Source of the DNA: Deltaproteobacteria bacterium
Lineage (GTDB): Bacteria; Desulfobacterota; GWC2-55-46
Assembly (NCBI GenBank): GCA_016212705.1
Contig: JACREU010000036.1
Coordinates: 1 to 41,943, forward strand
DNA length: 41,943 nt
Direction of reading: 5' to 3'
Shown here piece by piece: positions 1-9,293 of the stretch; position 1 is the first letter of the stretch, and each line of letters opens with the position of its first letter. The notes beneath the pieces are model-generated. The model saw nothing but the letters and a program-made list of their open reading frames with translations, searched no databases and was not told the DNA's origin. Position numbers and translations under genes: made by a program.

Positions 1-116
1 GGCTCCACAAACATACTTTCTACCTGCACCTGAAGGAAACTGAGTTTCGTTTCAATCTCAGATGCGATAACATATATTTGGAACTGTTAAAAATGTTCCG
101 CAAGACCCCTTTATAA
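1..116 (+). pseudogene. IS1595-like transposase, 3' end only (cut by window edge)
   Basis: Reading from base 3, an open frame of 37 codons ends at TAA 114-116. The translation contains HKHTFYLHLKETEFRFN and ends FRKTPL. From memory this is the typical C-terminus of IS1595/ISXO2-family transposases, which have a DDE-type nuclease fold. The frame is followed after a few bases by an 18-bp sequence whose exact reverse complement lies at 41818-41835, as expected for the terminal inverted repeat of the element. The 5' part of the gene lies outside the window, so it cannot be told whether this copy is intact. Confidence 0.75.
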
Positions 117-120
117 CCTT

Positions 121-138
121 GTTTGCTTCCTAAGACCC
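121..138. repeat. Terminal inverted repeat (3' end) of the IS1595-like element
   Basis: GTTTGCTTCCTAAGACCC is the exact reverse complement of 41818-41835. It lies just after the transposase stop codon, so it marks the 3' end of the insertion sequence. The next bases are an A-run that is also the tail of the flgE terminator. Confidence 0.8.
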
Positions 139-177
139 AAAAAAAAAGGGGGGGCGGTTAACCGCCCCCCCTTTTTT
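139..177 (-). terminator. Terminator of the fliK-flgD-flgE operon
   Basis: Positions 142-177 form a perfect 36-base palindrome: six A, seven G, CGGTT, then its mirror image. On the minus strand a GC-rich hairpin follows the flgE stop codon (190) and is followed by a run of nine T. Because the structure is symmetric it could also stop plus-strand transcription leaving the insertion sequence. Confidence 0.85.
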
Positions 178-189
178 AGATGCTTACGT

Positions 190-1842
190 TTAGCGTTTGA
201 GGTTCACTATCTCGGCGAGTATCTCGTCGGTCGTGGTTATGACCTTGGAGTTCGCCTGGAAACCCCTCTGGGCCGTTATCATCGAGACGAACTCGGAGGC
301 GATGTCTACGTTCGAGAGCTCGAGTGTGGATGACGCGACGGTGCCCCTGCCGGAACTGCCGGCCTCTCCCATGAGCGGCTGTCCCGAGGCGTAAGTCTCG
401 GTATAGAGGTTCGAGCCCGCGCTCGCCAGCCCCCCGGTGTTGGAGAAGTCCGCGAGTATCACCTCGGCGAGCGTCAATTCCTTGCCGTTCGAGAACGTAC
501 CGGATACGACTCCGTCGGCGTCTATGCTGATCGACTCGAGCGAGCCGGATGAGTAGCCGTCCTGCGTGAGGGCGGATACGCCGGAGCTCGTCGCGTACTG
601 CGTGGTGCCGTCGGTGCCGGTGCCGCCCTGGACGATGGAGGTGCCGTAGTCGAAGGATATGACCTGGTCCTGCGCCGCGCCTCCGGTGAAGTCGAACCCG
701 CCCACCGGATACGTGATCGATGACTCGGAATATAAGGAGCCGCTGGAATTGAAGCTGACGGTGCCGCTCGCCTGAACCTCGGTAGTGCCGCTGTAGGAGT
801 CCGCCGCGTCGACTACCGCGTACCACTCCCAGTTGTTGCCGGTCGCGTCGAGCGAGGACTTCCTGAAGTACATGGTGACGACGTGAGAGTTGCCGAGCGA
901 GTCGTAGACGGTCATGGGTGTTGAGAAGTTGGAGGTGTCTCCGGCCTTGTTGAGGTTGAACTCTCCGGACGCGGCGGTCGAGGTCGAGCCGGTCCCGGCG
1001 GCGAGCGCCGCGGTCGAGGCCGAGTAACCGAGGACAGTTGCGGCGGTGGATACGGCGCTACCCCAGTCGAGGAGGAGCGTATTGGCGTTCCCGGTGTCGT
1101 TCGTTACCGTAAAGTACCCGGTCTGGTCGTCGTAGGTGACGGTGTAGGTGTCGGCGGAGCCGTTAGTCGCCTCCAGCGAGGCCTGTATGGCGGCGGCGAC
1201 TTCGTTGCCCGTATAGGCGTCGCCGGAGGCGAGCCCGCCGTCCGTCACGAGGTTCGCGCTTAAGTATGTCGCGCCGCCGTCTATGCTGTACTGTAAAGTG
1301 TCGTTAGTGCCCGAGGTGAAGACGAACCCGGTGATGGAGGAATTGGAGTCCAGGTTCGCCGTGAGATCGGCGCTCGCTGTCGCGTTGGGGGCGATCGTCT
1401 TGGTCGTTAGGAGGAGGTCCGTAAGGGAGTTCTGGAGGTTGCCTGCCGTATCCGCCATGTAGCCCTGGAGCCTCAAGCCGTCCTGGTTCACTATGTAGCC
1501 GTCCTTGTCGGTCTCGAACTGGCCGGCCCTCGTGTAATAAAGGGTGCCGAGGACCGGGTCCTCGACGACGAAGAAGCCGTTGCCGCTTATGGCCATGTCC
1601 AGAGTGTTGCCGGTCGTCTCGAAGTCGCCCTGCGTGAACATCTTCTGGATAGAGCTCACGGTCACGCCGACGCCTATCTGGTTATTCGACCCGGTGAGCG
1701 TCTGGCTCAATATGTCCTCGAAGTTCACCCTGCTGGACTTGAAACCGACGGTGTTGACGTTCGCTATGTTGTTGCCGATGACCGAGAGCTCCGACATGTT
1801 GGCGTTAAGGCCGCTTACTCCGGTGTAGAGTGATGACTGCAT
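190..1842 (-). CDS. flgE: Flagellar hook protein FlgE
   Basis: Structural subunit of the flagellar hook, the flexible joint between rod and filament, exported by the flagellar type III system. The N-terminus (SSLYTGVSGLNANMSEL, then NNIANVNTVGFK) is the conserved flagellar rod/hook motif. The C-terminus (ASEFVSMITAQRGFQANSKV) is the matching conserved helix that packs with it. At 550 residues it is longer than the enteric protein (about 400); the extra length is in the Gly/Ser/Thr-rich middle, which forms the outer hook domains. A strong AAGGAGG site precedes the ATG. It lies 15 bp downstream of flgD and is the last gene of the hook operon before the palindromic terminator. Confidence 0.95.
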   Translation of the reverse strand: MQSSLYTGVSGLNANMSELSVIGNNIANVNTVGFKSSRVNFEDILSQTLTGSNNQIGVGVTVSSIQKMFTQGDFETTGNTLDMAISGNGFFVVEDPVLGTLYYTRAGQFETDKDGYIVNQDGLRLQGYMADTAGNLQNSLTDLLLTTKTIAPNATASADLTANLDSNSSITGFVFTSGTNDTLQYSIDGGATYLSANLVTDGGLASGDAYTGNEVAAAIQASLEATNGSADTYTVTYDDQTGYFTVTNDTGNANTLLLDWGSAVSTAATVLGYSASTAALAAGTGSTSTAASGEFNLNKAGDTSNFSTPMTVYDSLGNSHVVTMYFRKSSLDATGNNWEWYAVVDAADSYSGTTEVQASGTVSFNSSGSLYSESSITYPVGGFDFTGGAAQDQVISFDYGTSIVQGGTGTDGTTQYATSSGVSALTQDGYSSGSLESISIDADGVVSGTFSNGKELTLAEVILADFSNTGGLASAGSNLYTETYASGQPLMGEAGSSGRGTVASSTLELSNVDIASEFVSMITAQRGFQANSKVITTTDEILAEIVNLKR

Positions 1843-1857
1843 GGGTGCTACCTCCTT

Positions 1858-2517
1858 TTAGTAGACTTCCAGGATATCGTCCTGAGTGAGTATTATGTTG
1901 CCCGCGTTTATCTCCGCGCCGTCCGTACCGTAGGTGACGCTCGTTACCTTGCCGCTCACGTACGTCGAGACGCCGACCGAGGCGCCGCTTGAGTCGAGCG
2001 CGGTTATATTTACCGTGTAGGTCCCGCTGGCGGCTACTGCGCCGGCGGCGTCCGTGCCGTCCCACTGAAGCTCGTAGGAGCCGGAGTTCAGCGCCCCCGC
2101 GTCGACGGACTTTATAAGGTTCCCGTTCGCGTCGTATATGGAGACGTTCGCGCTCGCCGCGTTGGACCCGAGCGAGTATTCTATCGAGACCGGCTCTCCG
2201 GAGTAATCGAACGACGAGCTCTCGAACTTTACGGTATTGTCGATGAGGTCGGATAAAGACCACTTCTGCATGTCGGATATGCCGTCGGCGACGGTCGACA
2301 TCGTCTCCTCCATGTTCTTTATGCCCTCAAGCGAGCTGAACTGCGCGAGCTGGGAGACGAACTCGGTGTTGTCCGTGGGGTTAAGAGGGTCCTGGTTCTG
2401 GAGCTGGGTCACAAGCAGGAGGAGGAAGTCGTCCTTCCCGAGTTCCTCAGTGGTACTTGTCGTACTGCTCGAATCGCTCATGCTGACTGTTGTAGCCGAG
2501 GATACGCCGTCTATCAT
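1858..2517 (-). CDS. flgD: Flagellar hook assembly (cap) protein FlgD
   Basis: Scaffold that caps the growing hook and is needed for FlgE polymerisation. The N-terminal part (about residues 25-60) has the family signature [18 protein letters not shown] followed by [13 protein letters not shown]. The C-terminal half is a beta-rich FlgD-Ig/tudor-like region with IYDANGNLI and [12 protein letters not shown]. The 219-residue length is normal. AAAAGGAGG stands before the ATG. It sits between fliK and flgE on the same strand, the usual order for hook operons. Confidence 0.94.
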   Translation of the reverse strand: MIDGVSSATTVSMSDSSSTTSTTEELGKDDFLLLLVTQLQNQDPLNPTDNTEFVSQLAQFSSLEGIKNMEETMSTVADGISDMQKWSLSDLIDNTVKFESSSFDYSGEPVSIEYSLGSNAASANVSIYDANGNLIKSVDAGALNSGSYELQWDGTDAAGAVAASGTYTVNITALDSSGASVGVSTYVSGKVTSVTYGTDGAEINAGNIILTQDDILEVY

Positions 2518-2560
2518 CTTATGCCTCCTTTTTAAATGGTCAGTCCCGTTTGCCCTTGTC

Positions 2561-4099
2561 TCAGGCGAATATGTCTATGCCGCCGTTTTTGGCGGAAGCC
2601 TCTCTGCGGTTGCCGAACGCGGCCTCTACCTCGGCCTCTCCTGTCCAGGGTTTCCTGCCGTATCCGTTCCCGTTGGATGAGTTCTCTTGAGACCAGTTGC
2701 CTCCGTAGCCGTTGCCCTCAGCCTTTCCGCGCATTGGGTTCATATCTACCTCTACCGTGTATTTGTCGAGAGTGAGCCCGTTGGAGTTGAATATTTCCTT
2801 GAGCCTTCCGGAGTCGGAATCGAGCAACGCCTTTACTTCCGCGCTCTCCACCCGTATCTCGGCGGCTACTTTCGCGTCTTCGATCTTAAGCCTTATTTCC
2901 ATCTCGCCCAGGTGCTCGGGGCTGAGTTCGAGCCTGACGCTCTTGCCCCCTTGCACGCTCATCCTGACGCCGGTGTCGAGCTTCTCGAAGAGCCCGTCGA
3001 TATGCGTTTCCGCGCGCCCGGCTACGGCGTCCGTCGCGCGTGCCGGGGAACCGATTGTCAGGTCAGGCCCGAAGGCCGCCTCAGTTGCGATCCCGGAGTG
3101 GTTGAGCGGGCCGTTTATCTGTCTCTGGTCATTTGAGGACGCGCCGGTGGAAGGGGCGTATTCAACCTCGAAGGCCTCGTTGCCGTTGCCCTCGCCTTCG
3201 CTCGTGCGCCTTTCGGCCTTTACAACAGAAGCGCCCTCTTCCCCTCCTCCGTTGTGTTCTCCGCCTTCTTCCCCGCCCTCCTGAGCGCCTTTCTCCTCAA
3301 GCGTAGCACCGCTGGCCCCAACGCCGTCATCGGTCTTGCTTTCCGGGCCGGAGTTCCCGGAGGGCTCGTTGGCCTCGACAGACTCCCATGCGCCATCCTC
3401 CCTGACCGGCTTCTCCTCAGAGGCCGCAACCGCTGTTCTGGAGGTGTCGGCCATGTAGACGCCGTCTCCCGGCTCAACTCTGCTGGAGGGCGAAAATGCC
3501 GCCGTATCCGTGACCGGAGCAGGGTCGTTATATGGGGCCGCATTCGGGTTTACGGCAACCCCTGATACCTCCGCCCCATTGTCATGGGTAGCCGTGGCTG
3601 TCTCGTCCCTGACATCATCATTTGCAGAGACCTTAGCTTCTTCTTTCGCACCGGCCACAGTCTCTTCCGGCGTCTGGCTGACGAACGCGGGTACAGACGT
3701 TTCAGCCGGTTCCGTATCAAACGAACGGACAGTCGCTCCGGTCTTTTGGTCTGCATCAGTTAAGACGCCTTCTTCGACACCCGCATATTGACGCATGGGC
3801 TGAAAGGCGCTCTGAAGGACCGGCGCGGCTATGACAAGGGCGTCGTCGTTAGTCTCATTCTCAACGGGTTGCGGGATCTCTTCCGCCGGCTTCATATCTT
3901 TCATACCAAAGCCCGCACCCTGCAAAGAGGTCTCTACGATAGTATCCTTCTGGCCTGCCTCGTCTTCGACAAGCTCATTTTCAGCGGCAACGGCGAGGAG
4001 GTCCTCAAAGGAGCCGTCCTGGGCCTCTCGGCCCTCTTCGGCGTCCTTTACCGCCTGATTAACTTCCGCCGGGGTTGCTGTAAAAAGCCTTATTTCCAT
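2561..4099 (-). CDS. fliK: Flagellar hook-length control protein FliK
   Basis: Secreted ruler that sets hook length and switches the export gate from hook to filament substrates. The first ~350 residues are low-complexity and rich in Glu, Ala, Gly and Ser, as expected of the disordered ruler region. The C-terminal domain (about residues 385-460) has the Flg_hook core: [19 protein letters not shown], then [16 protein letters not shown] and the [12 protein letters not shown] strand. At 512 residues it is within the variable range of the family. It is the first gene after the sigma-54 promoter at 4143-4157, with AGAGG before the ATG. The ruler region cannot be verified by similarity. Confidence 0.88.
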   Translation of the reverse strand: MEIRLFTATPAEVNQAVKDAEEGREAQDGSFEDLLAVAAENELVEDEAGQKDTIVETSLQGAGFGMKDMKPAEEIPQPVENETNDDALVIAAPVLQSAFQPMRQYAGVEEGVLTDADQKTGATVRSFDTEPAETSVPAFVSQTPEETVAGAKEEAKVSANDDVRDETATATHDNGAEVSGVAVNPNAAPYNDPAPVTDTAAFSPSSRVEPGDGVYMADTSRTAVAASEEKPVREDGAWESVEANEPSGNSGPESKTDDGVGASGATLEEKGAQEGGEEGGEHNGGGEEGASVVKAERRTSEGEGNGNEAFEVEYAPSTGASSNDQRQINGPLNHSGIATEAAFGPDLTIGSPARATDAVAGRAETHIDGLFEKLDTGVRMSVQGGKSVRLELSPEHLGEMEIRLKIEDAKVAAEIRVESAEVKALLDSDSGRLKEIFNSNGLTLDKYTVEVDMNPMRGKAEGNGYGGNWSQENSSNGNGYGRKPWTGEAEVEAAFGNRREASAKNGGIDIFA

Positions 4100-4142
4100 A
4101 TCTGCCTCTGAAAAAAGGAATAAATGCTGCCCAGTCTAAAAA

Positions 4143-4157
4143 GCAAAGAGCGTGCCA
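4143..4157 (-). promoter_or_regulatory. Sigma-54 (RpoN) promoter of the hook operon
   Basis: On the minus strand this reads TGGCACGCTCTTTGC, an exact match to the sigma-54 -24/-12 consensus (TGGCACG, four bases, TTGC). Transcription would start near 4131, about 30 bases before the fliK start codon. Sigma-54 with an FlrC/FlgR-type activator is the usual control of hook genes in many polar-flagellated bacteria. No activator gene is in the window. Confidence 0.85.
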
Positions 4158-4599
4158 AGAGCCTTAAAAGCCGAATATATTATATAAATCAGCCAGATAA
4201 GCCAATGCCGGCCTGAGGGCCGCCCATAAGTCTCCGGGCATTTATTACCCCCTGATGCGGAACAATTTTCTCCCCATGACCAAAATGACCAAAAGAGGCC
4301 TCGCGCCAGTTGCATTTCATGGTCCCCTGTTGGCATAAAAATAGGTTGCAATCCGTGGCGCAATAAAATAAGATTTAGCCGATCGATCTACTTTCCTTTA
4401 AAGACCGCAACCCGGCAGACAGTCCCCTCATCATTGACGAGTAATAACTGAAGGCGTCCTCTTTCTGTTTTTGAACTCCTCGTGACCTGAAGAATCGCAT
4501 TTTTTATCCTGCTGATACCGGCATAAAAAATGGTTCAAGACATCCCCTTGCCAAGCCGATAGATAAAGGTAACTGAATACAGGACCGAGGTGAATCAGC
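4158..4599. other. Intergenic region between the divergent hook operon and lipoprotein gene
   Basis: About 440 bases without a convincing gene. A weak candidate plus-strand promoter is TTGCAA (4346-4351), 17 bases, TAAGAT (4369-4374), some 225 bases before the lipoprotein start. Enhancer sites for a sigma-54 activator may lie here, but I could not identify one. A 75-codon minus-strand frame overlapping the sigma-54 promoter has no ribosome site or recognisable features and is not called. Confidence 0.4.
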
Positions 4600-5331
4600 A
4601 TGAAAAAGATGATTACGGCTTTCTTCCTCGTCTTTGCCGCGTTCCTTGCCGGTTGCGGAGGGCTTAACTTCAGCCAGGTGAGCCCTGATGCGAAGGACTT
4701 CAGCCCCTCTACCATCGCGGTACTGCCCGCTACCGTCGGCGAATTCGAATCGAGCAGGTCGGTCATAGACGACCTCGCCTCAAGGAAACTCCTTGAGACC
4801 GGCATATTCGAAGAGGTTAAGGACAGCGCTACTATAAGGAACCAGGTATCCGGCTCAGCCGAGACAGCCTCCCTGATGGAGGGATACATCCAGAGGCTCA
4901 ACACCCTCGGGATTTCGGACGCGGTGGTATCGGCCAAGTTAAAGGAAACGCTCCACGCCGACGCGTTTTTCCTCACCTATGTGACTTCGTGGGGTTACGG
5001 CAGGCAGGGCGGCGACAAGGTGGCGCGCGTCGGTCTCGGCATAAGGCTCATCAACCCGTCGAACGGCGTAATAGTATGGAAGGCGAACCACGAGCTCGTG
5101 GAGGGATACTGGATGATAAAGCCGGACCTGGGGAAACTCGCGGATAAGCTCCTCTCCGAGATGTTCGAAGAACTGCCGCTGGTGAAGAGGGCGTCAAGGC
5201 CCGCCAGGCCGATGGAGACAGCGCCGGCGATGACACCGGCCCCTGCGGCGGTCACGGCGCCTGAGGCGGCCCCGGCCATTGCTCCTCCAGCCGAGCCGTC
5301 CGCGCCCCCTGAACCGGCTATTGCCAAATAG
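4600..5331 (+). CDS. GNA1162/DUF799-like outer-membrane lipoprotein
   Basis: The signal peptide ends in the lipobox LAGC (residues 16-19, MKKMITAFFLVFAAFLAGC), so the mature protein is a lipoprotein. The body (about 30-200) has the TIAVLPATVGEFESS start and alternating alpha/beta pattern of the DUF799/GNA1162 family, related in fold to TolB/CsgG-type lipoproteins. An Ala/Pro-rich tail follows (about 200-243). The family is often encoded near secretion or outer-membrane assembly genes, but its function is not established. The next gene, a TraF-like outer-membrane protein, starts 62 bp downstream on the same strand, so the two may be co-expressed. Confidence 0.7.
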   Translation: MKKMITAFFLVFAAFLAGCGGLNFSQVSPDAKDFSPSTIAVLPATVGEFESSRSVIDDLASRKLLETGIFEEVKDSATIRNQVSGSAETASLMEGYIQRLNTLGISDAVVSAKLKETLHADAFFLTYVTSWGYGRQGGDKVARVGLGIRLINPSNGVIVWKANHELVEGYWMIKPDLGKLADKLLSEMFEELPLVKRASRPARPMETAPAMTPAPAAVTAPEAAPAIAPPAEPSAPPEPAIAK

Positions 5332-5393
5332 TTCTTGCAGGCGGCTTGAGCCGCCATTAAAGACGCACAACAGTCAAACACAGGAGGTTCCCT

Positions 5394-6917
5394 ATGGTTA
5401 GAAGATTCCTGAAACCTTTCCTCTGTCTCCTCCCTGCGGCGCTCCTTGCCGCCACAGGGGCGGAAGCGAGGGAATGGACGGTCGTGGGACCGAGGGCGCT
5501 CGGCATGGGAGGCGCAAGCGTGGCCGTAGCCAACGACGCCTCGGCGAGCTACTGGAATCCGGCGGCCTACGGCTTTTTCAAGTCCAAGGACGGCGGCTAT
5601 TACGGCGACAGGTCCTGGAGCGCAACACTGGACGGCGGCTTCGGCATGCAGGTCCATGAGGACCTGGGAGAGCAACTCGACAATATTTTCCAGATAGACT
5701 TCGGCCAGTTCGACAACGGCGTCATACAGGCCTCGGACGTCTCTGATTTCCTGCAAATAATAGATAACCTAAAAGAGTTCGACTCCAACGACGCCAGAGC
5801 CCTTACCGTGCACATGAACGGGGGTCTGCGCGCACAAGTTGGCAGGTTCGGCGTTGGCGGGTACGCCTTCAGCGAGATTTCGGCCAAAGGCGACCTCGAC
5901 CTCGTGAACATTGCGCCGACGAACCTTACGACGGACGTGGACGTAACCGCTCAGTTCGGCACGTCAACCAACTTCAACAACGGCTCCGCTGTCCCGGCCA
6001 ACCAGGATTATTTTTCGTCCGCGGATGAAACCGCGCTCATAAGCCAGATAGGCGGCATGTCGGGCTGGACCACCGCCGAGGCGCAGAGCTTCGTCAATTC
6101 GGTTGAGTACGGCATCCTCCAGGCCCAGGCGAACGGCGCAACCATTCCGTCGACGGCCGAAATACTGACCCTCGTCACTTCGGCGGCCGAGGTAGCGAGT
6201 GTCGCCGACACCGGCGGCTCGCTCTCAGACAACGAGTCCCAACTCCTCTTCAAGGGCATGGCGCTCTTCGAGTTCCCGCTCACCTACGGGCACCCGATAA
6301 CCGACGACTTCGCCGTGGGCGCGAACGTCAAATACATGAAGGCCCGCGTATATAACACATCGGTCCGCGTCTTCGACACCGACTTCGCCGACGCCCTCTC
6401 TGCGGCGCAGGACGACTATCTGGACAGCTCGAACTTCGGCATCGACCTTGGCGCGCTATACAGGTTCGGCGACGACTTAAGGGTGGGCCTCGTGGCCAGG
6501 AACGTCAACTCTCCCGCGTTCGACATGAAACAGCTCCTCCCCGGAGACGACGACAGCATGGAAGAGTCCGCGCAGGTGCGGGCAGGCATCGCCTGGATGC
6601 CCCTTGACTTCCTGACGCTCGCGCTCGACTACGACCTCACGCAGAACGACACGACCGTCTCCGACAATTACAAGTCGCAGAACCTCGGCGGCGGCGTGGA
6701 ACTCGACTTATTGACGGTCCTCCAGCTCCGGGCCGGACTTTACAAGAACATGGCCGAGAGCGACATCGGCCCCGTCTACACGGCCGGGTTCGGCCTCAAC
6801 CTCTGGGTCGTGAACCTCGACTTCGGGGCGTCGCTCTCCCCCGATTCAACGACCATAGACGGCAACGACATCCCCAAGGAATTCACCGCCGAGCTTGCGC
6901 TCTCAGCGCTTTTTTAA
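5394..6917 (+). CDS. TraF-like outer-membrane beta-barrel protein
   Basis: The signal peptide (about residues 1-25, ending GAEA|REW) is followed by the motif RALGMGGASVAVANDASASYWNPA, split here as RALGMGGASVAVAND and ASASYWNPA, typical of TraF/PorV/UPF0164-type outer-membrane proteins. The C-terminal half shows amphipathic strands and the last residue is Phe, the usual outer-membrane insertion signal. The family name comes from a plasmid transfer protein, but no conjugation gene is nearby, so a transfer role is not implied. AGGAGG stands 7 bases before the ATG. The 507-residue length fits the family. A bidirectional terminator follows the gene. Confidence 0.72.
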   Translation: MVRRFLKPFLCLLPAALLAATGAEAREWTVVGPRALGMGGASVAVANDASASYWNPAAYGFFKSKDGGYYGDRSWSATLDGGFGMQVHEDLGEQLDNIFQIDFGQFDNGVIQASDVSDFLQIIDNLKEFDSNDARALTVHMNGGLRAQVGRFGVGGYAFSEISAKGDLDLVNIAPTNLTTDVDVTAQFGTSTNFNNGSAVPANQDYFSSADETALISQIGGMSGWTTAEAQSFVNSVEYGILQAQANGATIPSTAEILTLVTSAAEVASVADTGGSLSDNESQLLFKGMALFEFPLTYGHPITDDFAVGANVKYMKARVYNTSVRVFDTDFADALSAAQDDYLDSSNFGIDLGALYRFGDDLRVGLVARNVNSPAFDMKQLLPGDDDSMEESAQVRAGIAWMPLDFLTLALDYDLTQNDTTVSDNYKSQNLGGGVELDLLTVLQLRAGLYKNMAESDIGPVYTAGFGLNLWVVNLDFGASLSPDSTTIDGNDIPKEFTAELALSALF

Positions 6918-6940
6918 GCGGGTTTAAGCCCTTGAACGAA

Positions 6941-6980
6941 AAAACAGGGCGCGCCTTTCAAGGCGCGCCCTGTTTTTTTT
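6941..6980. terminator. Bidirectional terminator between convergent genes
   Basis: A 17-bp perfect stem (6941-6957 with 6960-6976, two-base loop) built around GGGCGCGCC carries T-runs on both strands. It ends plus-strand transcription from the TraF-like gene and minus-strand transcription of the long exopolysaccharide/lipid operon. Confidence 0.92.
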
Positions 6981-6995
6981 CAAATGACAATCCGC

Positions 6996-7919
6996 TTACC
7001 TGGTTATGAAAAGCCCCGGAGAGAACTTGTCGAGAAAGTGCATGTAGCCTGGGTATTTCCTTATGTAGCGCTCGTAGCGCGAGATGAACTCCGAGACCAT
7101 CGCCTCGGGGCCGCCTTCCCCCTTCTCTATCGGAGTCTCTATCACTATCCTGTAAAGTGACTTCCCGTCGCCAGGCGTTATGAACATGGGTATGAGCTCC
7201 GCGCCGGTCTTTTCCGAAAGGAGCGCCGGGCCGAGCGGGAACTCGACGGATTGACCGCAGAGCCGGAACGGCGAGTGCCTGCCGACCTTCCTGACGGTCC
7301 CGGAGCCGTCGCCGGTTATCATGATGACGCCGTTCCCGGCGAGCCACTTGAACGCGCCCCGGAGGAACCCGTCGGCCATTATCACCTCAGCCGGCAAAAG
7401 AGACTCGTACTCAAGGCGGAGCCTGAAGGCGACGTTACGGCCTATCCAGCTTAAGCCCTCGTCAGAGGGCAGTCCTATCTGCTTCATCCCGTAGCCGAGC
7501 CGGGCAAGCGCCACCAGCGGCAGGTGCACTGGCCCGAAGTGGCCGTGGACGAGGATCGCGCCCCTGCCTTTTTTAAGGGCCCAGTCAAGGTTCTCAATCC
7601 CCTCGATACTGAGGAACCTCCCCACCTCCATCTTTCCGAACTTCGGGAAGATGAAGATAAGGAGTCTGTCCGTATAATGGTTCCTGAAGTACTCCTTTAC
7701 CGCCTCCTCCGCCATGACATCCGTCATCGAGGGGTCTATGCGCCTTAAGTTCTCCTTAAGGAGCGCCTTCCTGCCTCTGGAGAATGCGCAGTGGAGGCCG
7801 CCCATGGTCCGCAACACCTTAAAACCAGCGGCTATCGGCATGGCGAGTATCATCCACCTCAGCGGATACCATACGAAGAGGCGAAGGACGTCGCGCGCTA
7901 TGCTCTCTTTGACTACCAT
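6996..7919 (-). CDS. LpxL/HtrB-like acyltransferase (copy 1), HX4H motif
   Basis: Member of the lysophospholipid/lipid A acyltransferase family: one N-terminal membrane segment (about 10-35), then the block GRGAILVHGHFGPVHLPL. LpxL-type enzymes use HX4(D/E) as catalytic dyad. Here His127 is present, but the +5 residue is His132 instead of an acid. The later GDGSG (about 203) and GPALLSEKTGAELIPMF (about 230) blocks correspond to family motifs that bind the acceptor phosphate and acyl chain. The 307-residue length is normal. It is the last gene of the minus-strand run and ends at the shared terminator. It probably acts on a membrane-bound glycan or lipid; substrate unknown. Two paralogues are at 15507 and 16460. 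Confidence 0.75.
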   Translation of the reverse strand: MVVKESIARDVLRLFVWYPLRWMILAMPIAAGFKVLRTMGGLHCAFSRGRKALLKENLRRIDPSMTDVMAEEAVKEYFRNHYTDRLLIFIFPKFGKMEVGRFLSIEGIENLDWALKKGRGAILVHGHFGPVHLPLVALARLGYGMKQIGLPSDEGLSWIGRNVAFRLRLEYESLLPAEVIMADGFLRGAFKWLAGNGVIMITGDGSGTVRKVGRHSPFRLCGQSVEFPLGPALLSEKTGAELIPMFITPGDGKSLYRIVIETPIEKGEGGPEAMVSEFISRYERYIRKYPGYMHFLDKFSPGLFITR

Positions 7920-8064
7920 CCTCTACTGAACGCGCTTCCTGCCGTAAATGCCGACAAGCAACCGACAAAACAGGACCTGCGAGTACGGGTAATACCTGCG
8001 TTCATTTTAGCCCCTGACCTGTTTTTCATCTCCGTTTGTCTCTCGGACCAACATGGAACGCCAA

Positions 8065-9228
8065 TCATGCCTTGAACGGGGAAGGCTTTAATTCCTTGAT
8101 AATATCCTCCACCGCATGAAAAACGTCATCGACACTGATATCTTCCATGCAGGCGTGGTAGCGCGCGTTGTTGCAGGAATTCTCATCGCACAAGTCCCTG
8201 CACGGGAAAGGCTTCTCTATGATACGGTGCAGGTTCCCGTAGGGCGCGTCCCAGTAGGTCTTGGACGGCCCGTGTATGACGACGGTCGGCACGCGCATGG
8301 AGGCGGCTATGTGCATGGGGCCGCTGTTGTTGCAGATAAAGAGGCTGGATTCCGAGATCACCCCCGCAAGGGCCCTGATCGAGAGCTTCCCGGCGAGTGA
8401 GACCGGCTTGCTCGCCATCTTCCCGACGACCTCTTGCACAATGTCCATCTCGTCAGGGGCGCCGAGCAGAACAATAGCCGCCCCGTACCGCTCGGCTACC
8501 ATATCATAGAGCTTTGCGTACCTCTCCGCGCGCCACCTCCTGAGCGCGTGCCTCGCCCCTGGGTGCACCGCGATAAAAGGCCCTCTTATGCCGCTCTCAT
8601 CGAGTATTTTTCTTACCGAACTTTTCTCTGCCCCGGTAAGATAGACGCCCGTTTCAAAACCGCCGGTGTCGCATCCGAGGTATCCGGCTATGTCGAGGTG
8701 GTACTCAAGCTTGTGCTTGACGCCCGTGTAAGGCACGGCGTGAGTAAGCAAAAAACCTCCGCCACCGAAGGTAAAACTCACCTTATACCTGGCACGGAGC
8801 GGGAAGACCAGAAAAAAAAGGTCCCTTATGTCCGCCCTCGCCTCTATGACAAGGTCGTAGCGCCTTTTTCTGAAATCTCTTATGAACCGGAAGTACCCTG
8901 ATTTTTTAGTCCCATAGAACCAGAACGGGTCGTAGGTTATTATCTCGTCGAGATACGGGTTGTTTCGGAGCACCTCTGCCGCCGACTTCGAGGTCAAAAA
9001 CGAGACCCTTGCCTCCGGGAACCTCTTTTTGAGGAGGCCGAGGACAGGTATCGTCATGACGACGTCGCCGAGAAAAGCGGTGCGTATCACGAGTATCTCC
9101 CTAATCCCTTCGCCTTCGATAGGGCCGCCTGTGCGGAAGAGCCTGAAAGGGGCCCATAGCAGATAGCCGGCAAGGTCCGCCGCCATCGTAAAGGCCTTTT
9201 TCTTTCTGTTGATTATCTTGTAAAACAT
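8065..9228 (-). CDS. Glycosyltransferase family 9 (heptosyltransferase-like)
   Basis: Transfers a nucleotide-activated sugar, typically ADP-heptose, in the cytoplasm. GT9 features: EILVIRTAFLGDVVMTIPVL with the GD acceptor-site motif near the N-terminus, VHPGARHALRRWRAERYAKL at the start of the donor domain, and the nucleotide-binding NNSGPMHIAASM block. A Cys-rich stretch near the end (PFPCRDLCDENSC...) is common in WaaF/RfaQ-like homologues of this group. I place the start at ATG 9228 (MFYKIIN), behind a G-rich site, giving 387 residues. The frame is open 48 codons further upstream, but that would overlap the preceding gene and adds a non-conserved N-terminus. It is the only conventional nucleotide-sugar glycosyltransferase in the cluster. 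Confidence 0.85.
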   Translation of the reverse strand: MFYKIINRKKKAFTMAADLAGYLLWAPFRLFRTGGPIEGEGIREILVIRTAFLGDVVMTIPVLGLLKKRFPEARVSFLTSKSAAEVLRNNPYLDEIITYDPFWFYGTKKSGYFRFIRDFRKRRYDLVIEARADIRDLFFLVFPLRARYKVSFTFGGGGFLLTHAVPYTGVKHKLEYHLDIAGYLGCDTGGFETGVYLTGAEKSSVRKILDESGIRGPFIAVHPGARHALRRWRAERYAKLYDMVAERYGAAIVLLGAPDEMDIVQEVVGKMASKPVSLAGKLSIRALAGVISESSLFICNNSGPMHIAASMRVPTVVIHGPSKTYWDAPYGNLHRIIEKPFPCRDLCDENSCNNARYHACMEDISVDDVFHAVEDIIKELKPSPFKA

Positions 9229-9293
9229 TACCCCCCGCCAACGAGCCGCCTCTTCCTTCTTATATACGGGATGAGCGCCGGACGCTTCCCCGG

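Noticed and set aside
4136-4363. 75-codon minus-strand frame upstream of fliK
   Set aside because: It overlaps the sigma-54 promoter, has no ribosome site and no recognisable sequence.
5394-6917. Conjugation or plasmid transfer gene, from the TraF family name
   Set aside because: No other transfer genes are present; the family is widespread as chromosomal outer-membrane proteins.
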